Assembly: GCA_011634665.1 (NCBI GenBank)
Contig: WAEK01000017.1
Location: 62,001-126,000 of the forward strand
Source: Mortierella sp. BCC40632
Lineage: Eukaryota; Mortierellomycota; Mortierellomycetes; Mortierellales; Mortierellaceae
Direction of reading: 5' to 3'
Length of the DNA: 64,000 bases
How positions within the stretch are numbered: position 1 is the first letter of the stretch; each line of letters starts with the position of its first letter. The notes under the pieces were generated by a model. That model had not been told where the DNA came from, ran no database searches, and saw nothing but the letters and a program-made list of their open reading frames with translations. Position numbers and translations under genes: made by a program. Of this stretch, positions 55,439 through 64,000 are shown in pieces.

Positions 55439-55995
55439 ATGTCTACAGAAAGAGATGCCGCTATTGAGGTCGAGGTCGCTGCCGACACCACCGCCCGTGG
55501 TCAGATGTCGGTCGAGGAGGCTCTTCAGGAGGTCTTGAAGCGTGCCCTCGTCCACGACGGTCTTGCCCGTGGTCTCCGCGAGTGCGCCAAGGCTCTTGAC
55601 AGGTAAAGCAAAAGAACAAGACGCTATTTGGCCAGCATTGGAAAGACTTTTTACCTAAAAGGGGTGAAAATGCGGATGCTGATGATATTTCTGCCCCTCT
55701 CTCCCCCCCCAAAAAATCAATTGTCACTAGACGCCAGGCCCATATGGCTGTCCTCGTCGAGACCTGCACTGAGAAGGAGTACATCAAGTTGGTTGAGGCT
55801 CTCTGCGCTGAGCACAACATCAACTTGATCAAGGTCTCCGATGCCAAGAAGCTCGGAGAGTGGGCCGGTCTCTGCAAGATCGACCGCGAGGGCAATGCCC
55901 GCAAGGTCGTCGGCTGCTCCTGCGTCGTCGTCAAGGACTTTGGTGAGGAGTCCGAGGCCATGAACGTCCTCTTGGAATACTTCAAGACTCGTTAA
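55439..55995 (+). CDS. RPS12: 40S ribosomal protein eS12
   Basis: Two exons, join(55439..55602, 55731..55995), give 143 codons (142 residues), the usual eS12 length. Phase 2 closes across a 128-nt intron (GTAAAG ... CACTAG). The protein is a component of the small ribosomal subunit with an L7Ae-type fold. Characteristic text: [78 protein letters not shown] and [14 protein letters not shown]. Codon use is strongly biased to C-ending codons (AAG, CTC, GTC), as expected for a highly expressed gene and unlike the neighbouring accessory genes. The start ATG at 55439 is preceded by AATCAAAA, a good fungal context. Confidence 0.97.
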
Positions 55996-56810
55996 GAGTG
56001 GCTCGGGTCTCTGTCGTTACGACACGGACAGGATTGAAAGCTTTTTTTCATTTCAGAGTTGGGATGTGGTGGTCTAATGGAGCCAGGTCTCCATGGATGG
56101 AGTTCAGTCGACGATATCCAAGGAGAGAGCACCAGGAACGAGGAGGACCCAAAAGGAAGAGATCATGAATCATCTACTTGGCGACTTTTGTAGCAGACAT
56201 CTCTACCATACTCTGAAAAAAAAATTAAAAGACTCGACCTCCACCTCATATGCACCATCGTATCCCGCACGGATGCGTCCAAAGCCTTTTTTGTATTTGC
56301 ACACATATTTTGCTCTTCTTTCTGTCCCCTTGCGTGCCTGTGTGGTGCAGGGAAAAATGGTGTGTGGTGAGGGAGAGGGGTGTGGGGTGTGGGGGGGAGA
56401 GAGAGGGGACAGATAAATGGAATCCTTTTTTTTTTTTTTTTCTTCCCGTCCCATTTGTACTTGCCTCATCATCTCATTGCCAGTCTGCATCGCCCATCGC
56501 TCCTTTTCTCTCACCCGTTCTTCCGTTCCTTCGTTCCCTCGTTCTCTCGTTCTCTCTTACTCTCCCACTCTCTTTTGCTCTCTCTTTCTCCCCTCTCCTA
56601 CTCTTTCTTGCTCTCTCTTGCTCTCTTACTCTTCTCTTTCTCGCCATCCCTTTCTCTCTGCTCTCCTTTCTTTCTGTTCTCGCCTTCCAACCTCTTAGCC
56701 TTGGTCTACTACTTGCTCTATCCCACTTCACTCCACCCCTACCTTTTACCTCATTCTGACGACTGTCATTCCCAGTGGCCTTCGAGAAGCAAGCTCATCT
56801 CGGGACTACG
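55996..56810. other. Intergenic / leader of the transposase-like gene
   Basis: The stretch is CT-rich from 56500 to 56770 and ends in TTCCCAG at about 56774, which looks like an intron acceptor; a 5' leader intron of the next gene is likely. G- and T-runs lie at 56380-56440. No gene is seen on either strand. Confidence 0.45.
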
Positions 56811-59420
56811 ATGCCCATCTCTGAGCGCAAACGGGTCCTCGCCCTGCTTGATCAGCGCCAACGCCTCGAAGATGAGTACGCTGCCACTACGAATGAGTCC
56901 ATCCGGACCGAGCTCGACAGCATTAACCCATTACTCCTCAAACACTTCAAGGTTGACACTGTCGAAAGCCTTCTGCAAACCTATCCGACTACCAGAGAGA
57001 TGAAAGTTGCTGCTGAGAAGAAGCGGTACTTTGCTCCGAGATATGTCGCCGTCCGTCGAACGAGTGAAGCCTACGACTCGATCCGGCTGCGCGGATCCGA
57101 TGCCGAGTTTCTAGAATTTATGCGGATCAGTCGGGGTGTCTTTGAAAGCATTGTTACCTCGGTCCTGTCACAGCAACGCGTCTTCCACAACCAGTCCAAC
57201 AATGGCCAGGTCCCGGTCGAGAAGCAGCTCGCCGTAACGCTCTGGAGAATGGGCCACCAGGGCAATGAGGCAGGAATTGGGAACGTCGGTCGAATCTTTG
57301 GGCTCTCAGAAGGAACAGTCATGAAGTGTACGCAACGATGCTTGACGGCTCTTGCCGAGATATCAAGTGATGTGATCTGCTGGCCAGGTCATGGCGAGAG
57401 AAAGACGGTCAAGAGTAGGATCCAGCACTTGGCGACCCGAGGTACCAACACAGACTCATTTACATCCTCAACCTCAAGTTACCAGCACCAGTATCAGCAA
57501 AACAACCCTTGTACCAACACCGACTCTTCTGGAGAAAACAAAGCAATTCGGGAGCCCCAAGATATTACAGATACTGTCGGGATCATGTCCATAATGAAAG
57601 TGATCCTTGTCTCTCGGCCGACCATCAGCAATTATAACGACTACCTTATTCCGCTTCCAGAGCTACCTCCTATTTCCTCGTCATCGACACCGCCGTCTCC
57701 GACTCTACTGCCACTATCGCCAACAGCGCCGGCAAACGGACCGAATGACGGCACAAAGTCATCTGTCAAGACTAGTGCACCTGGCAAAAAAAGGAGACGG
57801 GCGTCGAAAAAGGGAGAAATGGCCCTTGCAGATGGAGAAGACGGGAGCATCATTGCTCTGCCTTCACAGGACTTGGCGTCAAAATCCAAGAAAGGGAAAA
57901 AATCATCAAAGAGAAAGGAGCCACCAACTATATCTCAACAGACGCCATTGGGCTTTGATTCGAGTATTCATACCGTGACAGAAGTGCCCGGTGCTCAAGA
58001 AACACCTCTGTCCCCAGCATCAAGCGGTATTCTACCGTTTAGCGACTGGAATCTTCAACACAAGGGAATGTATCTTAAGCGGACCTATGGATTCAGTGTC
58101 CTCCTTGTATCGGATTCGATCACTCGTATCCGGTTCATTGACGCAAGTCAAGGAGGTTCAAAGGCGGATCAGGCGATCTTTGAGGAGAGCGAGCTCTTCA
58201 AGGAACCTCAGAAGTACTTTGCAATAGGAGAGAATGTCATTGCGGCAACAGGTTGTGCAATCCGGGGAGGAAACAATGTCATTTCATCCTACGATGGTTC
58301 TAACGATGCGGACAAAACTGATGCCGAGCAGGCCAAGGAGGGTACTGACTTTGATAGGACACAGAAAACAAGCACCAGCGATACTCTATCACAAGAGACT
58401 TCTTCTTCGCCACCATCGTCTTCATTGTTGACAGATATCCTTAAACCAATCAGTATGCGAGCCATGGATTGTCAGAAGGCCCTATTAGCTCGATTCCCGA
58501 GCTTACTCGAGTTGCGGTTACAGCTGAAGGACGAGGCGAGCCAAGAGTTTGCTAGGTCGTGGGTGATGGCATGTATATTCATTCACAACCTGGTCCTTGG
58601 AGATGATATGTGTTATGACCACAACTGGGAGGCGCAGCTTCAAAAGACAAAGGACCAATTGCTGAAGTCACAATACGAACAACACTACCTGTTACAAAAG
58701 CAGGCAGAGCGATCGAAAAGAAGAAGTCAAAGGTCTCTTGGAAAGTCCCTGTCAACAGAGAGCGGCCCATGCGTAGGGTCTGAGCTGCCTCATGGCTCAG
58801 GAGATGTTCATCTGGAGGACCTGACAGAAGGAGGTCAAACAAGTGCTCCGCCATGCTCCCTTGATCAAGGATTGCCGGCAATACTTCAAGGTTTGGATTT
58901 TCGGTTCACTCCCATGAACCCAGCAGAGCTTCTTCAGGCTGGACAGTTACAGATGCATGCAGACCCGATATCTCAATGGAATCTTTCACAAGAGAGCGAG
59001 ACTCTACCAGTCAGTGGACAGGCTCTAGAGAGCAGAGGCGAACTTACAATTACGAACACAGAGGCGTGTGAAGGCACTCGCGGAGATGATGACGAAATGG
59101 ACGTAGAGATTAATTGTGTGAATAGCAAAGAAAACAGACTACCTTCTTCGCAGACGGCGGCTCTGCTCCAACCGCATACTGTTGGAGATTCATTCACGCC
59201 TTCTCAAAGCCAACTCTACTCTGGTGACTGCACTGTTGTTGATGGATGCACCACTAGCCATGTTCTCACTCTCCCCTCCGTTATCGAAGCCAACTCAATT
59301 GCCTCTTCTAGTTCTCAATCTACTCTTCACTCTACCTCCAATGCTTCTACAGAACCCGGCACATCCCCAACTCAATCTCAGCGAAACGATGCCCATTCTC
59401 TAAGTTTATTACTGAACTAG
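56811..59420 (+). CDS. HARBI1/PIF-Harbinger-like transposase derivative
   Basis: ATG at 56811 opens 869 residues without introns. Residues about 134-190 match the helix-turn-helix segment that precedes the DDE_Tnp_4 domain (EKQLAVTLWRMGHQGNE, VGRIFGLSEGTVMK). A Ser/Thr/Gln/Pro-rich insert of about 200 residues then interrupts the nuclease domain. The core resumes near residue 420 (MYLKRTYGFSVLLVSDS, FIDASQGGSKADQAIF) and ends about 545-600 (MDCQKALLARFPSLLELR, VMACIFIHNLVL). The DG that supplies the first catalytic Asp is not visible. The position of the catalytic Glu in the C-terminal motif reads Asp, and the usual GDxxY text is altered (AATGCAI). The rest, to residue 869, is disordered. No terminal inverted repeats are seen. 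It therefore looks like a domesticated, non-transposing derivative, perhaps a DNA-binding protein. Upstream in-frame sequence and the TTCCCAG suggest a further 5' exon is possible. Confidence 0.75.
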   Translation: MPISERKRVLALLDQRQRLEDEYAATTNESIRTELDSINPLLLKHFKVDTVESLLQTYPTTREMKVAAEKKRYFAPRYVAVRRTSEAYDSIRLRGSDAEFLEFMRISRGVFESIVTSVLSQQRVFHNQSNNGQVPVEKQLAVTLWRMGHQGNEAGIGNVGRIFGLSEGTVMKCTQRCLTALAEISSDVICWPGHGERKTVKSRIQHLATRGTNTDSFTSSTSSYQHQYQQNNPCTNTDSSGENKAIREPQDITDTVGIMSIMKVILVSRPTISNYNDYLIPLPELPPISSSSTPPSPTLLPLSPTAPANGPNDGTKSSVKTSAPGKKRRRASKKGEMALADGEDGSIIALPSQDLASKSKKGKKSSKRKEPPTISQQTPLGFDSSIHTVTEVPGAQETPLSPASSGILPFSDWNLQHKGMYLKRTYGFSVLLVSDSITRIRFIDASQGGSKADQAIFEESELFKEPQKYFAIGENVIAATGCAIRGGNNVISSYDGSNDADKTDAEQAKEGTDFDRTQKTSTSDTLSQETSSSPPSSSLLTDILKPISMRAMDCQKALLARFPSLLELRLQLKDEASQEFARSWVMACIFIHNLVLGDDMCYDHNWEAQLQKTKDQLLKSQYEQHYLLQKQAERSKRRSQRSLGKSLSTESGPCVGSELPHGSGDVHLEDLTEGGQTSAPPCSLDQGLPAILQGLDFRFTPMNPAELLQAGQLQMHADPISQWNLSQESETLPVSGQALESRGELTITNTEACEGTRGDDDEMDVEINCVNSKENRLPSSQTAALLQPHTVGDSFTPSQSQLYSGDCTVVDGCTTSHVLTLPSVIEANSIASSSSQSTLHSTSNASTEPGTSPTQSQRNDAHSLSLLLN

Positions 59421-60088
59421 AGAACTGTTATGTTTGTGTGGAATTCATTTTTTTTTTCTTTTTCTTTTTACTCCAATAATAGTCCTCTCCCATAAAATGA
59501 CCGCGATTTCACCGAGATAGTCGAGAAGGAAACTTGGTGCCAGCCGCATGAATGTTGGGGAGGGGAGCGGGGGGAGGGGGTCAAGCTATTTGGAAACTAG
59601 AAAGAGAGGTTCAGAAGAATTGCGATCCACTCAGTGCCTGAAGGAGGACAGAGTGCAGCTTTTTTTTTTTCTACAAACAAAACAAACAAACTGGGACCCA
59701 TTAACCACTAAAACGTTGCTATTAAAATCAACCGTGACCAATTGCAAGCTGTCCCTCTTTCTTCATTCCAATCATGTTGGTCGACTCAGGAGGTGGCAAA
59801 TGCCAGGATATCAGAGGTGTTCATCTAGCTTGACAAAAAAAAAAATGAAATAAAATAAAAAATCTTTGAGGCATACCCAGAGGATGCGTTCCGCATCATG
59901 TCATTGATTGACAAAGAAGAAGGTTGTCCGGTTGCAGGGCGTCATGGGGTACACGAACACAGATGGTAGAGTTTGCTCAAACATGGGCCAAGCTAGCAAG
60001 TCCTTTTAGTGTTGTTCTATATATTGGAATGGTTACTCTGATTTTTCCTAAATCTGTACCATCGACCCATGCCAATCTTTCGGAACTG

Positions 60089-60122
<34 letters not shown>

Positions 60123-60194
60123 TTCCATGTCTCAGGATTATGACAAAGAAAAACTTCTTGTGGTTTGTGGTACGTAGAACAGACTAGGGTCAAC
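59421..60194. other. Intergenic between convergent genes
   Basis: A tail-to-tail spacer between the transposase-like gene and an F-box gene. It holds T/A runs at 59447-59465, 59660-59670 and 59836-59845, and an A run of about 30 nt at 60089-60118. No gene is seen. Confidence 0.55.
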
Positions 60195-61853
60195 CTATTC
60201 GAACAGACCCATCATCTCGGGCCATTTCTTTTTCATCCATGCCATATTCTCTTCAGAAATCTCTGATGCGGGACCAGAGTAATCGCCTGTAATCTTCAGA
60301 TGAGGGAGAACCTTGAGTCGATCCAATCCCCACGAAAATGAGAGTTTGAGTGAATCTCTGGGAGGGACAAACAATTGAGGTGCATAACTCTGTAGCTTGG
60401 TCAATCGAGCCAATTGATTGTAAATCGCATAATGGTCGGCCTTTGAGGAATTCATGCCCACGTCAAAGCCCAGGGCAAGCATTTCAAGATGGAGACACAC
60501 CCATGGCTTTAGTTCGACTGGATGTTCGCTGTCCCGCATATGCCGGATTTTGACATAGGTTGAGGAACGGAACCGGACCAAGGCTGAGCAACCTGTGAGG
60601 ATCATGGCAATATGAGAACTATCCACTCCCTCACAATAAGATAAATCCAGGTATTGAATCAAAGTCACCCGCTTGTGAGAAAGATGTTGATCTTGAAGTC
60701 GAAGGATATCTTGTCCATTGAGATCACTGAACTGAGTTTTGAAGGAGTTGAGATTCGTCAAGTGGTTCAGAAATGTTCCCAACGTGTCTTTGCTTTGACA
60801 TTTGCCAAAGAGTTGGAAGTTGGTAATACTGGAAAGTCTCTTTGGATTGTACGTCGCCGGTTCTTCTCGGAAATAATCCAATGTCATCTGCATGTCCGAT
60901 TTATAAAAGGGTTTCCACATGAGATGATGAAGTCGAGGCGAATGGGTCAAGATAGCAGCCATGGTTCCTGGATAGATTTCGGTCGATTCGATTTGAAAAG
61001 CCTCTAGATTCTTGAACTGGATCGTGTCAACTGGCTGGCGTTCTTTGGCCGAATGGATAAATGTCAACACACGCGAAATATGCTCCTCATCATATAGATT
61101 TTCTGTACTCAAAGTCGCGCCTACTTCCTCGGCAACCGTGTCGGGATCAGTCAAAGGGGTTGGCTCAGTCGCAGGGGTGGGTTCAGTCGCAGGGGTGGGT
61201 TCGGTCGAGGTGGAGGGTTCTGCTGCAGGGACGGGGGTTAGATAGATGTCGGGCAAACGACATCGGTCTAAATTTATATTCTTAAGACGCTGCATCATCT
61301 TTAAAAGGCCTGGTCCCTCATGGTTCCGGACATCCCAGCCAACGGCTGTAAACGACTCTAGGTTGGGTAGGTTGAACACAAGTCCTTCCGAGAAGAGTCG
61401 CTTGGTCAATTTGCTCCAGCTTTCAAAACGACGGGGGTCAAATTTGACAGCAATTGAACGGAGGGAATAAAAGTTTTGTTGAACCAGAGGCGGGACGTCA
61501 TCCAAGTAGGTCTGTTTTACTGAATCGATATCAAATCGGGTAAGACTTGTAGAGGTGGAAAGGAAGGGCTTGAGCTCGTTGAGTGGAGGGCAGAGAAGCC
61601 ATCGGATGTGATGTGCCTTGGTGGGAATAACTTCTGCAGGAGGCCAGCATGAGTAAGGTTTGGATAGGAAACCTGTCAACTCGGGAGCGATGATTTCCCA
61701 GAGTAGAGGCTCGAGAGTAAGGTGCCAGAGGCGGCAGACGCGAAGGCATCGGTTCAAGGAAGAGTTGTCGAGCAGCAGGCCAACTTTGTGAACCAGCTCA
61801 GGGATCAGGAGTGGATGCGTTGGTCTTGAAGTGTGCATTATTGTTGCATCCAT
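60195..61853 (-). CDS. F-box/LRR-type protein
   Basis: A single-exon frame; the first ATG in frame is at 61853 and gives 552 residues. The N-terminus is an F-box-like motif (LLIPELVHKVGLLLDNSSLN, RCLRVCRLWHLTLEPLLWE), expected to bind Skp1 in an SCF ubiquitin ligase. Irregular leucine-rich repeats follow (LESFTAVGWD, RLKNINLDRCRLPDI, LIQYLDLSYCEGVDSS). Between them a Thr/Glu/Pro insert carries TEPTPA-type hexapeptide repeats encoded at about 61155-61225. The tail (ENMAWMKKKWPEMMG) corresponds to the family end. Unlike the F-box gene at 21502, the LRR part resembles the AMN1/FBXL type (SYCEGVDSSHIAMILTGC). Its start lies only 360 nt from the divergent F-box gene at 62214. Confidence 0.85.
   Translation of the reverse strand: MDATIMHTSRPTHPLLIPELVHKVGLLLDNSSLNRCLRVCRLWHLTLEPLLWEIIAPELTGFLSKPYSCWPPAEVIPTKAHHIRWLLCPPLNELKPFLSTSTSLTRFDIDSVKQTYLDDVPPLVQQNFYSLRSIAVKFDPRRFESWSKLTKRLFSEGLVFNLPNLESFTAVGWDVRNHEGPGLLKMMQRLKNINLDRCRLPDIYLTPVPAAEPSTSTEPTPATEPTPATEPTPLTDPDTVAEEVGATLSTENLYDEEHISRVLTFIHSAKERQPVDTIQFKNLEAFQIESTEIYPGTMAAILTHSPRLHHLMWKPFYKSDMQMTLDYFREEPATYNPKRLSSITNFQLFGKCQSKDTLGTFLNHLTNLNSFKTQFSDLNGQDILRLQDQHLSHKRVTLIQYLDLSYCEGVDSSHIAMILTGCSALVRFRSSTYVKIRHMRDSEHPVELKPWVCLHLEMLALGFDVGMNSSKADHYAIYNQLARLTKLQSYAPQLFVPPRDSLKLSFSWGLDRLKVLPHLKITGDYSGPASEISEENMAWMKKKWPEMMGLFE
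61155..61225 (-). repeat. Coding minisatellite (TEPTPA-type)
   Basis: Imperfect 18-bp units encode Thr-Glu-Pro-Thr-Pro-Ala/Leu repeats within the F-box protein. The copies differ by a few bases and end in a TDPD variant. Confidence 0.75.
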
Positions 61854-61872
61854 ATGGCCACTTCTTGTCAAG

Positions 61873-61907
<35 letters not shown>

Positions 61908-62213
61908 TCAGTGATGGGAAGAGGTGCAGTTGTATTAGGCCCTTTTTCACTTTCCTTTCCTTTCCCCCTTTTCCACCTGACAGGGCTTGAAACAGCCTAG
62001 AGGATGAAAGGGAACTAGCTTTTGATTTCCGCTGCGCCGCCATTTTTTTTTTTTTTTTTTTCCCCTCCCTCCCCTCCCATTTCCCCATTTCCCAGGTCAT
62101 TTTCCTTTCATTAGCAGGATCGAGGCATTGCGCGTGCGAGAGAGCGAGCGAGAGAGCGAGTGAGTGAGTGAGTGAGTTTGATAGTGAGAGACAGAGAGAG
62201 AGAGAGAGAGCAT
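61854..62213. promoter_or_regulatory. Shared divergent promoter region of two F-box genes
   Basis: 360 nt separate the two start codons. The region has GA microsatellites at 61876-61904 and 62190-62210, a T run at 62043-62061 and a CCCCTCCC-rich patch. A shared bidirectional promoter is inferred from the spacing only. Confidence 0.45.
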
Positions 62214-64000
62214 ATGGACCTCCCCGAGATTCTCACTCTGATCGGGCTGTGCCTAGATCCAAATGACCTTGTGATTTGCATCCGTGTCTCTCGCGCCTGG
62301 AATAATGTGATGCAGCCTCTCATCTGGAGGCGCATCATTGTCCATCGGCCCCTACCCATGACTTCATTACTCGACCCAACGACACCACCAACAGCCCAAG
62401 GGCCAAGTCAAACCTCGCCACCGCCCCCTTTTCTTGGCATTCACACCTCGCCCCCTTCTTCACCCACCACCACCACTCATCGCCACCAAGCAAGAAACAT
62501 ACCCTTCTATAGCCGCCATCCTCGAGAATGCTCGACGTATCCAGATCCTAATCCTCAACATTCTAGCACCCACCCTTGTCCGGGGGCTGGCTCCCCGACT
62601 TTGCGAGCAGTTGGTCCAGCTCCAGGTGATGGAATACTCGGATGACCTAGAGCAGATCCTCTTATCCAATGCGTCAACGCTCGTCCACTTCAGGTGCATC
62701 TACAACACTCCACTCCAAACAACCGCGACAGAGTCTGAGCGCGAGATTTATGCAACAAAATTTTGGAACACGATCGCCCGTCTCTCCAAACTCCGCGAGC
62801 TGGAGCTGTCTGGTGCCAACATCTACGATCGTCATGACCAACTCTTTTTGGGCGTTTGTCTCCGCCTGTCAAGCCTCGTGCTCAAATCATGTCGCATCTT
62901 CACTCGCCTTCGCCCCAGTCCACACAAATTGATACAACTCAAACGACTAGAAATGACCACGAATACAGTCGCATCCGATGCACAACTTACTTTTATCGCC
63001 CACTGTCCCAACCTGACCCACCTCGGATGGAACACCCTAGGCATGGTTCCTGTCCACTCGTTCCAGCGCTATCTCAGATCACGGACAACACCGAGTTTGA
63101 TCGAATGCCTCGACCTGAGTGGGACAGGGCTCCCAGATATCGAAATGGTTGGCATCCTCTCTCAGCTACCATTGCTGAAGCGACTCTATGCCTCCCAGTC
63201 CTTTTTGGCCGAGCAAAGTTGTCGACACATCATCGCTTTCAAAACTGATATCGAGGAGCTTGTCTTGAAAGGGTGTACACTTTTGGAGAGCAGTATGATC
63301 CAATCACTCTTAATGTCCCTACCGAGACTTAGACGCTTCTCTGGTTATATTCTGAAGACGGAACATATGTATCCCCCATCGATGTGGTCTAGAAGCTCAC
63401 TCATCCCCAAGTGGATTCAGAACCTGGGAAAAGGCTCGTTCGTGTCCTCTCTTCGACAATCATTTGCATCAACGACTTTATCTTCTATGCACTCAATGAC
63501 ACCTTCCAGGTCCTCGAATCTTTCAGGGATTACAAATGAGAGCCCCTCCGAGTCCATGAGCTTGGAGGGGGAGGATCCTCAGGATGAGGAAAGGCCATGG
63601 AAGTGGGCATGTCTCGACCTGGAGGAGCTCGACCTAACCTTTCGTGGGTTTCAAACTCCAAGCACGAACGGCATGGAGATCATCTTTGAGCAGCTCTCTA
63701 CGCTCACCATGCTTCGGAAGCTGGTCCTTCGTGATATTTTTTCGTATTCGTCCTTTGTAATGCGGGGGATGCCCGATTCGACCTTGGGACCACAGATGCG
63801 AGTCTCCAAAGGCATGGGCGAGCTTGCTTCTCTGAAGCAACTCTGTATGTTGGACGTTCAATGGATACCATTAGACATGACTTTGGACGATGTAAAGTGG
63901 ATGACACAGCAATGGCCGAGGTTGCGGCACATCCGAGGAGTCTTGACATTCAACCGAGAAGAGTATGGTCGTATAGAACAGTTTCTCAAGCAGTTTTATC
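62214..64000 (+). CDS. F-box/LRR-type protein, frame break, runs off the window
   Basis: ATG 62214 opens an F-box-like motif (DLPEILTLIGLCLDPNDLVI, CIRVSRAWNNVMQPLIWRRI) that continues into a Pro/Thr/Ser-rich stretch. In this frame the text becomes meaningless after about 62480 and stops near 62643. The LRR part continues in another frame from about 62480 (AAILENARRIQILILNIL, SKLRELELSGANIYD, CPNLTHLGWNTLGMVP) without stops to the window end (DVKWMTQQWPRLRHIRGV, the family tail). Either an indel in the C-rich stretch at 62400-62480 or a weak-donor intron (ATT|GTCC ... CAAG|CAA) separates the halves. The gene may be a recent pseudogene, or this may be a sequencing error. The protein is nearly complete at base 64000. 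Confidence 0.65.

Overview
The window looks like nuclear DNA from an early-diverging fungus, most likely Mortierellomycotina (Mortierella or a relative). The clues are genes split by short GT-AG introns, a cobalamin-dependent methionine synthase, several F-box/leucine-rich-repeat proteins, an HSPA12-like Hsp70, CT/GA-rich promoters, and many long A/T homopolymers and GA microsatellites. The genus is an inference; no rRNA or other marker is present. I recognised no tRNA, rRNA, CRISPR array or intact autonomous transposon.

Layout. 0.8-5.6 kb (-): a large Pro/Gln-rich coiled-coil protein with a probable second exon. 7.5-10.1 kb (-): a Sec2/Rabin8-type Rab exchange factor. 10.8-12.1 kb: coding-like relics. 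12.5-14.6 kb (-): an HSPA12-like Hsp70 in four exons. 16.6-21.2 kb (+): MetH-type methionine synthase in five exons. 21.5-22.9 kb (-): an F-box/LRR protein. 41.2-44.0 kb (+): a disordered acidic protein. 45.2-46.1 kb (-): a GPI-anchored LPMO-like protein. 46.6-47.7 kb (-): an Mpo1-like (DUF962) protein in five small exons. 48.2-50.5 kb (-): an Ssh4/Ear1-like SPRY adaptor with PPxY motifs. 55.4-56.0 kb (+): ribosomal protein eS12. 56.8-59.4 kb (+): a HARBI1-like, catalytically altered transposase derivative. 60.2-61.9 kb (-) and 62.2 kb to the end (+): two divergent F-box/LRR genes, the second with a frame break.

Between an intact F-box gene (22.9 kb) and an F-box pseudogene (40.0-41.2 kb) lies an 18-kb repeat-rich accessory island. 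It holds small secreted-protein genes: a beta-trefoil-like protein and its decayed paralogue, a phospholipase A2-like protein, and a Cys-module protein with a tandemly duplicated, decaying exon. All four have a TATAAA-type box and a signal peptide (or its remnant). The island also carries dispersed repeats, a 13-bp perfect hairpin, a degenerate tandem repeat and orphan exons. It resembles an effector-like, fast-evolving compartment; this reading is an inference.

The other genes are mostly housekeeping: membrane traffic (Sec2-like GEF, Ssh4-like Rsp5 adaptor), lipid metabolism (Mpo1-like), methionine/folate metabolism (MetH) and translation (eS12). They are not visibly co-regulated. Exon boundaries below were deduced by eye from GT-AG sites, reading phase and family conservation; where phases close exactly I say so.
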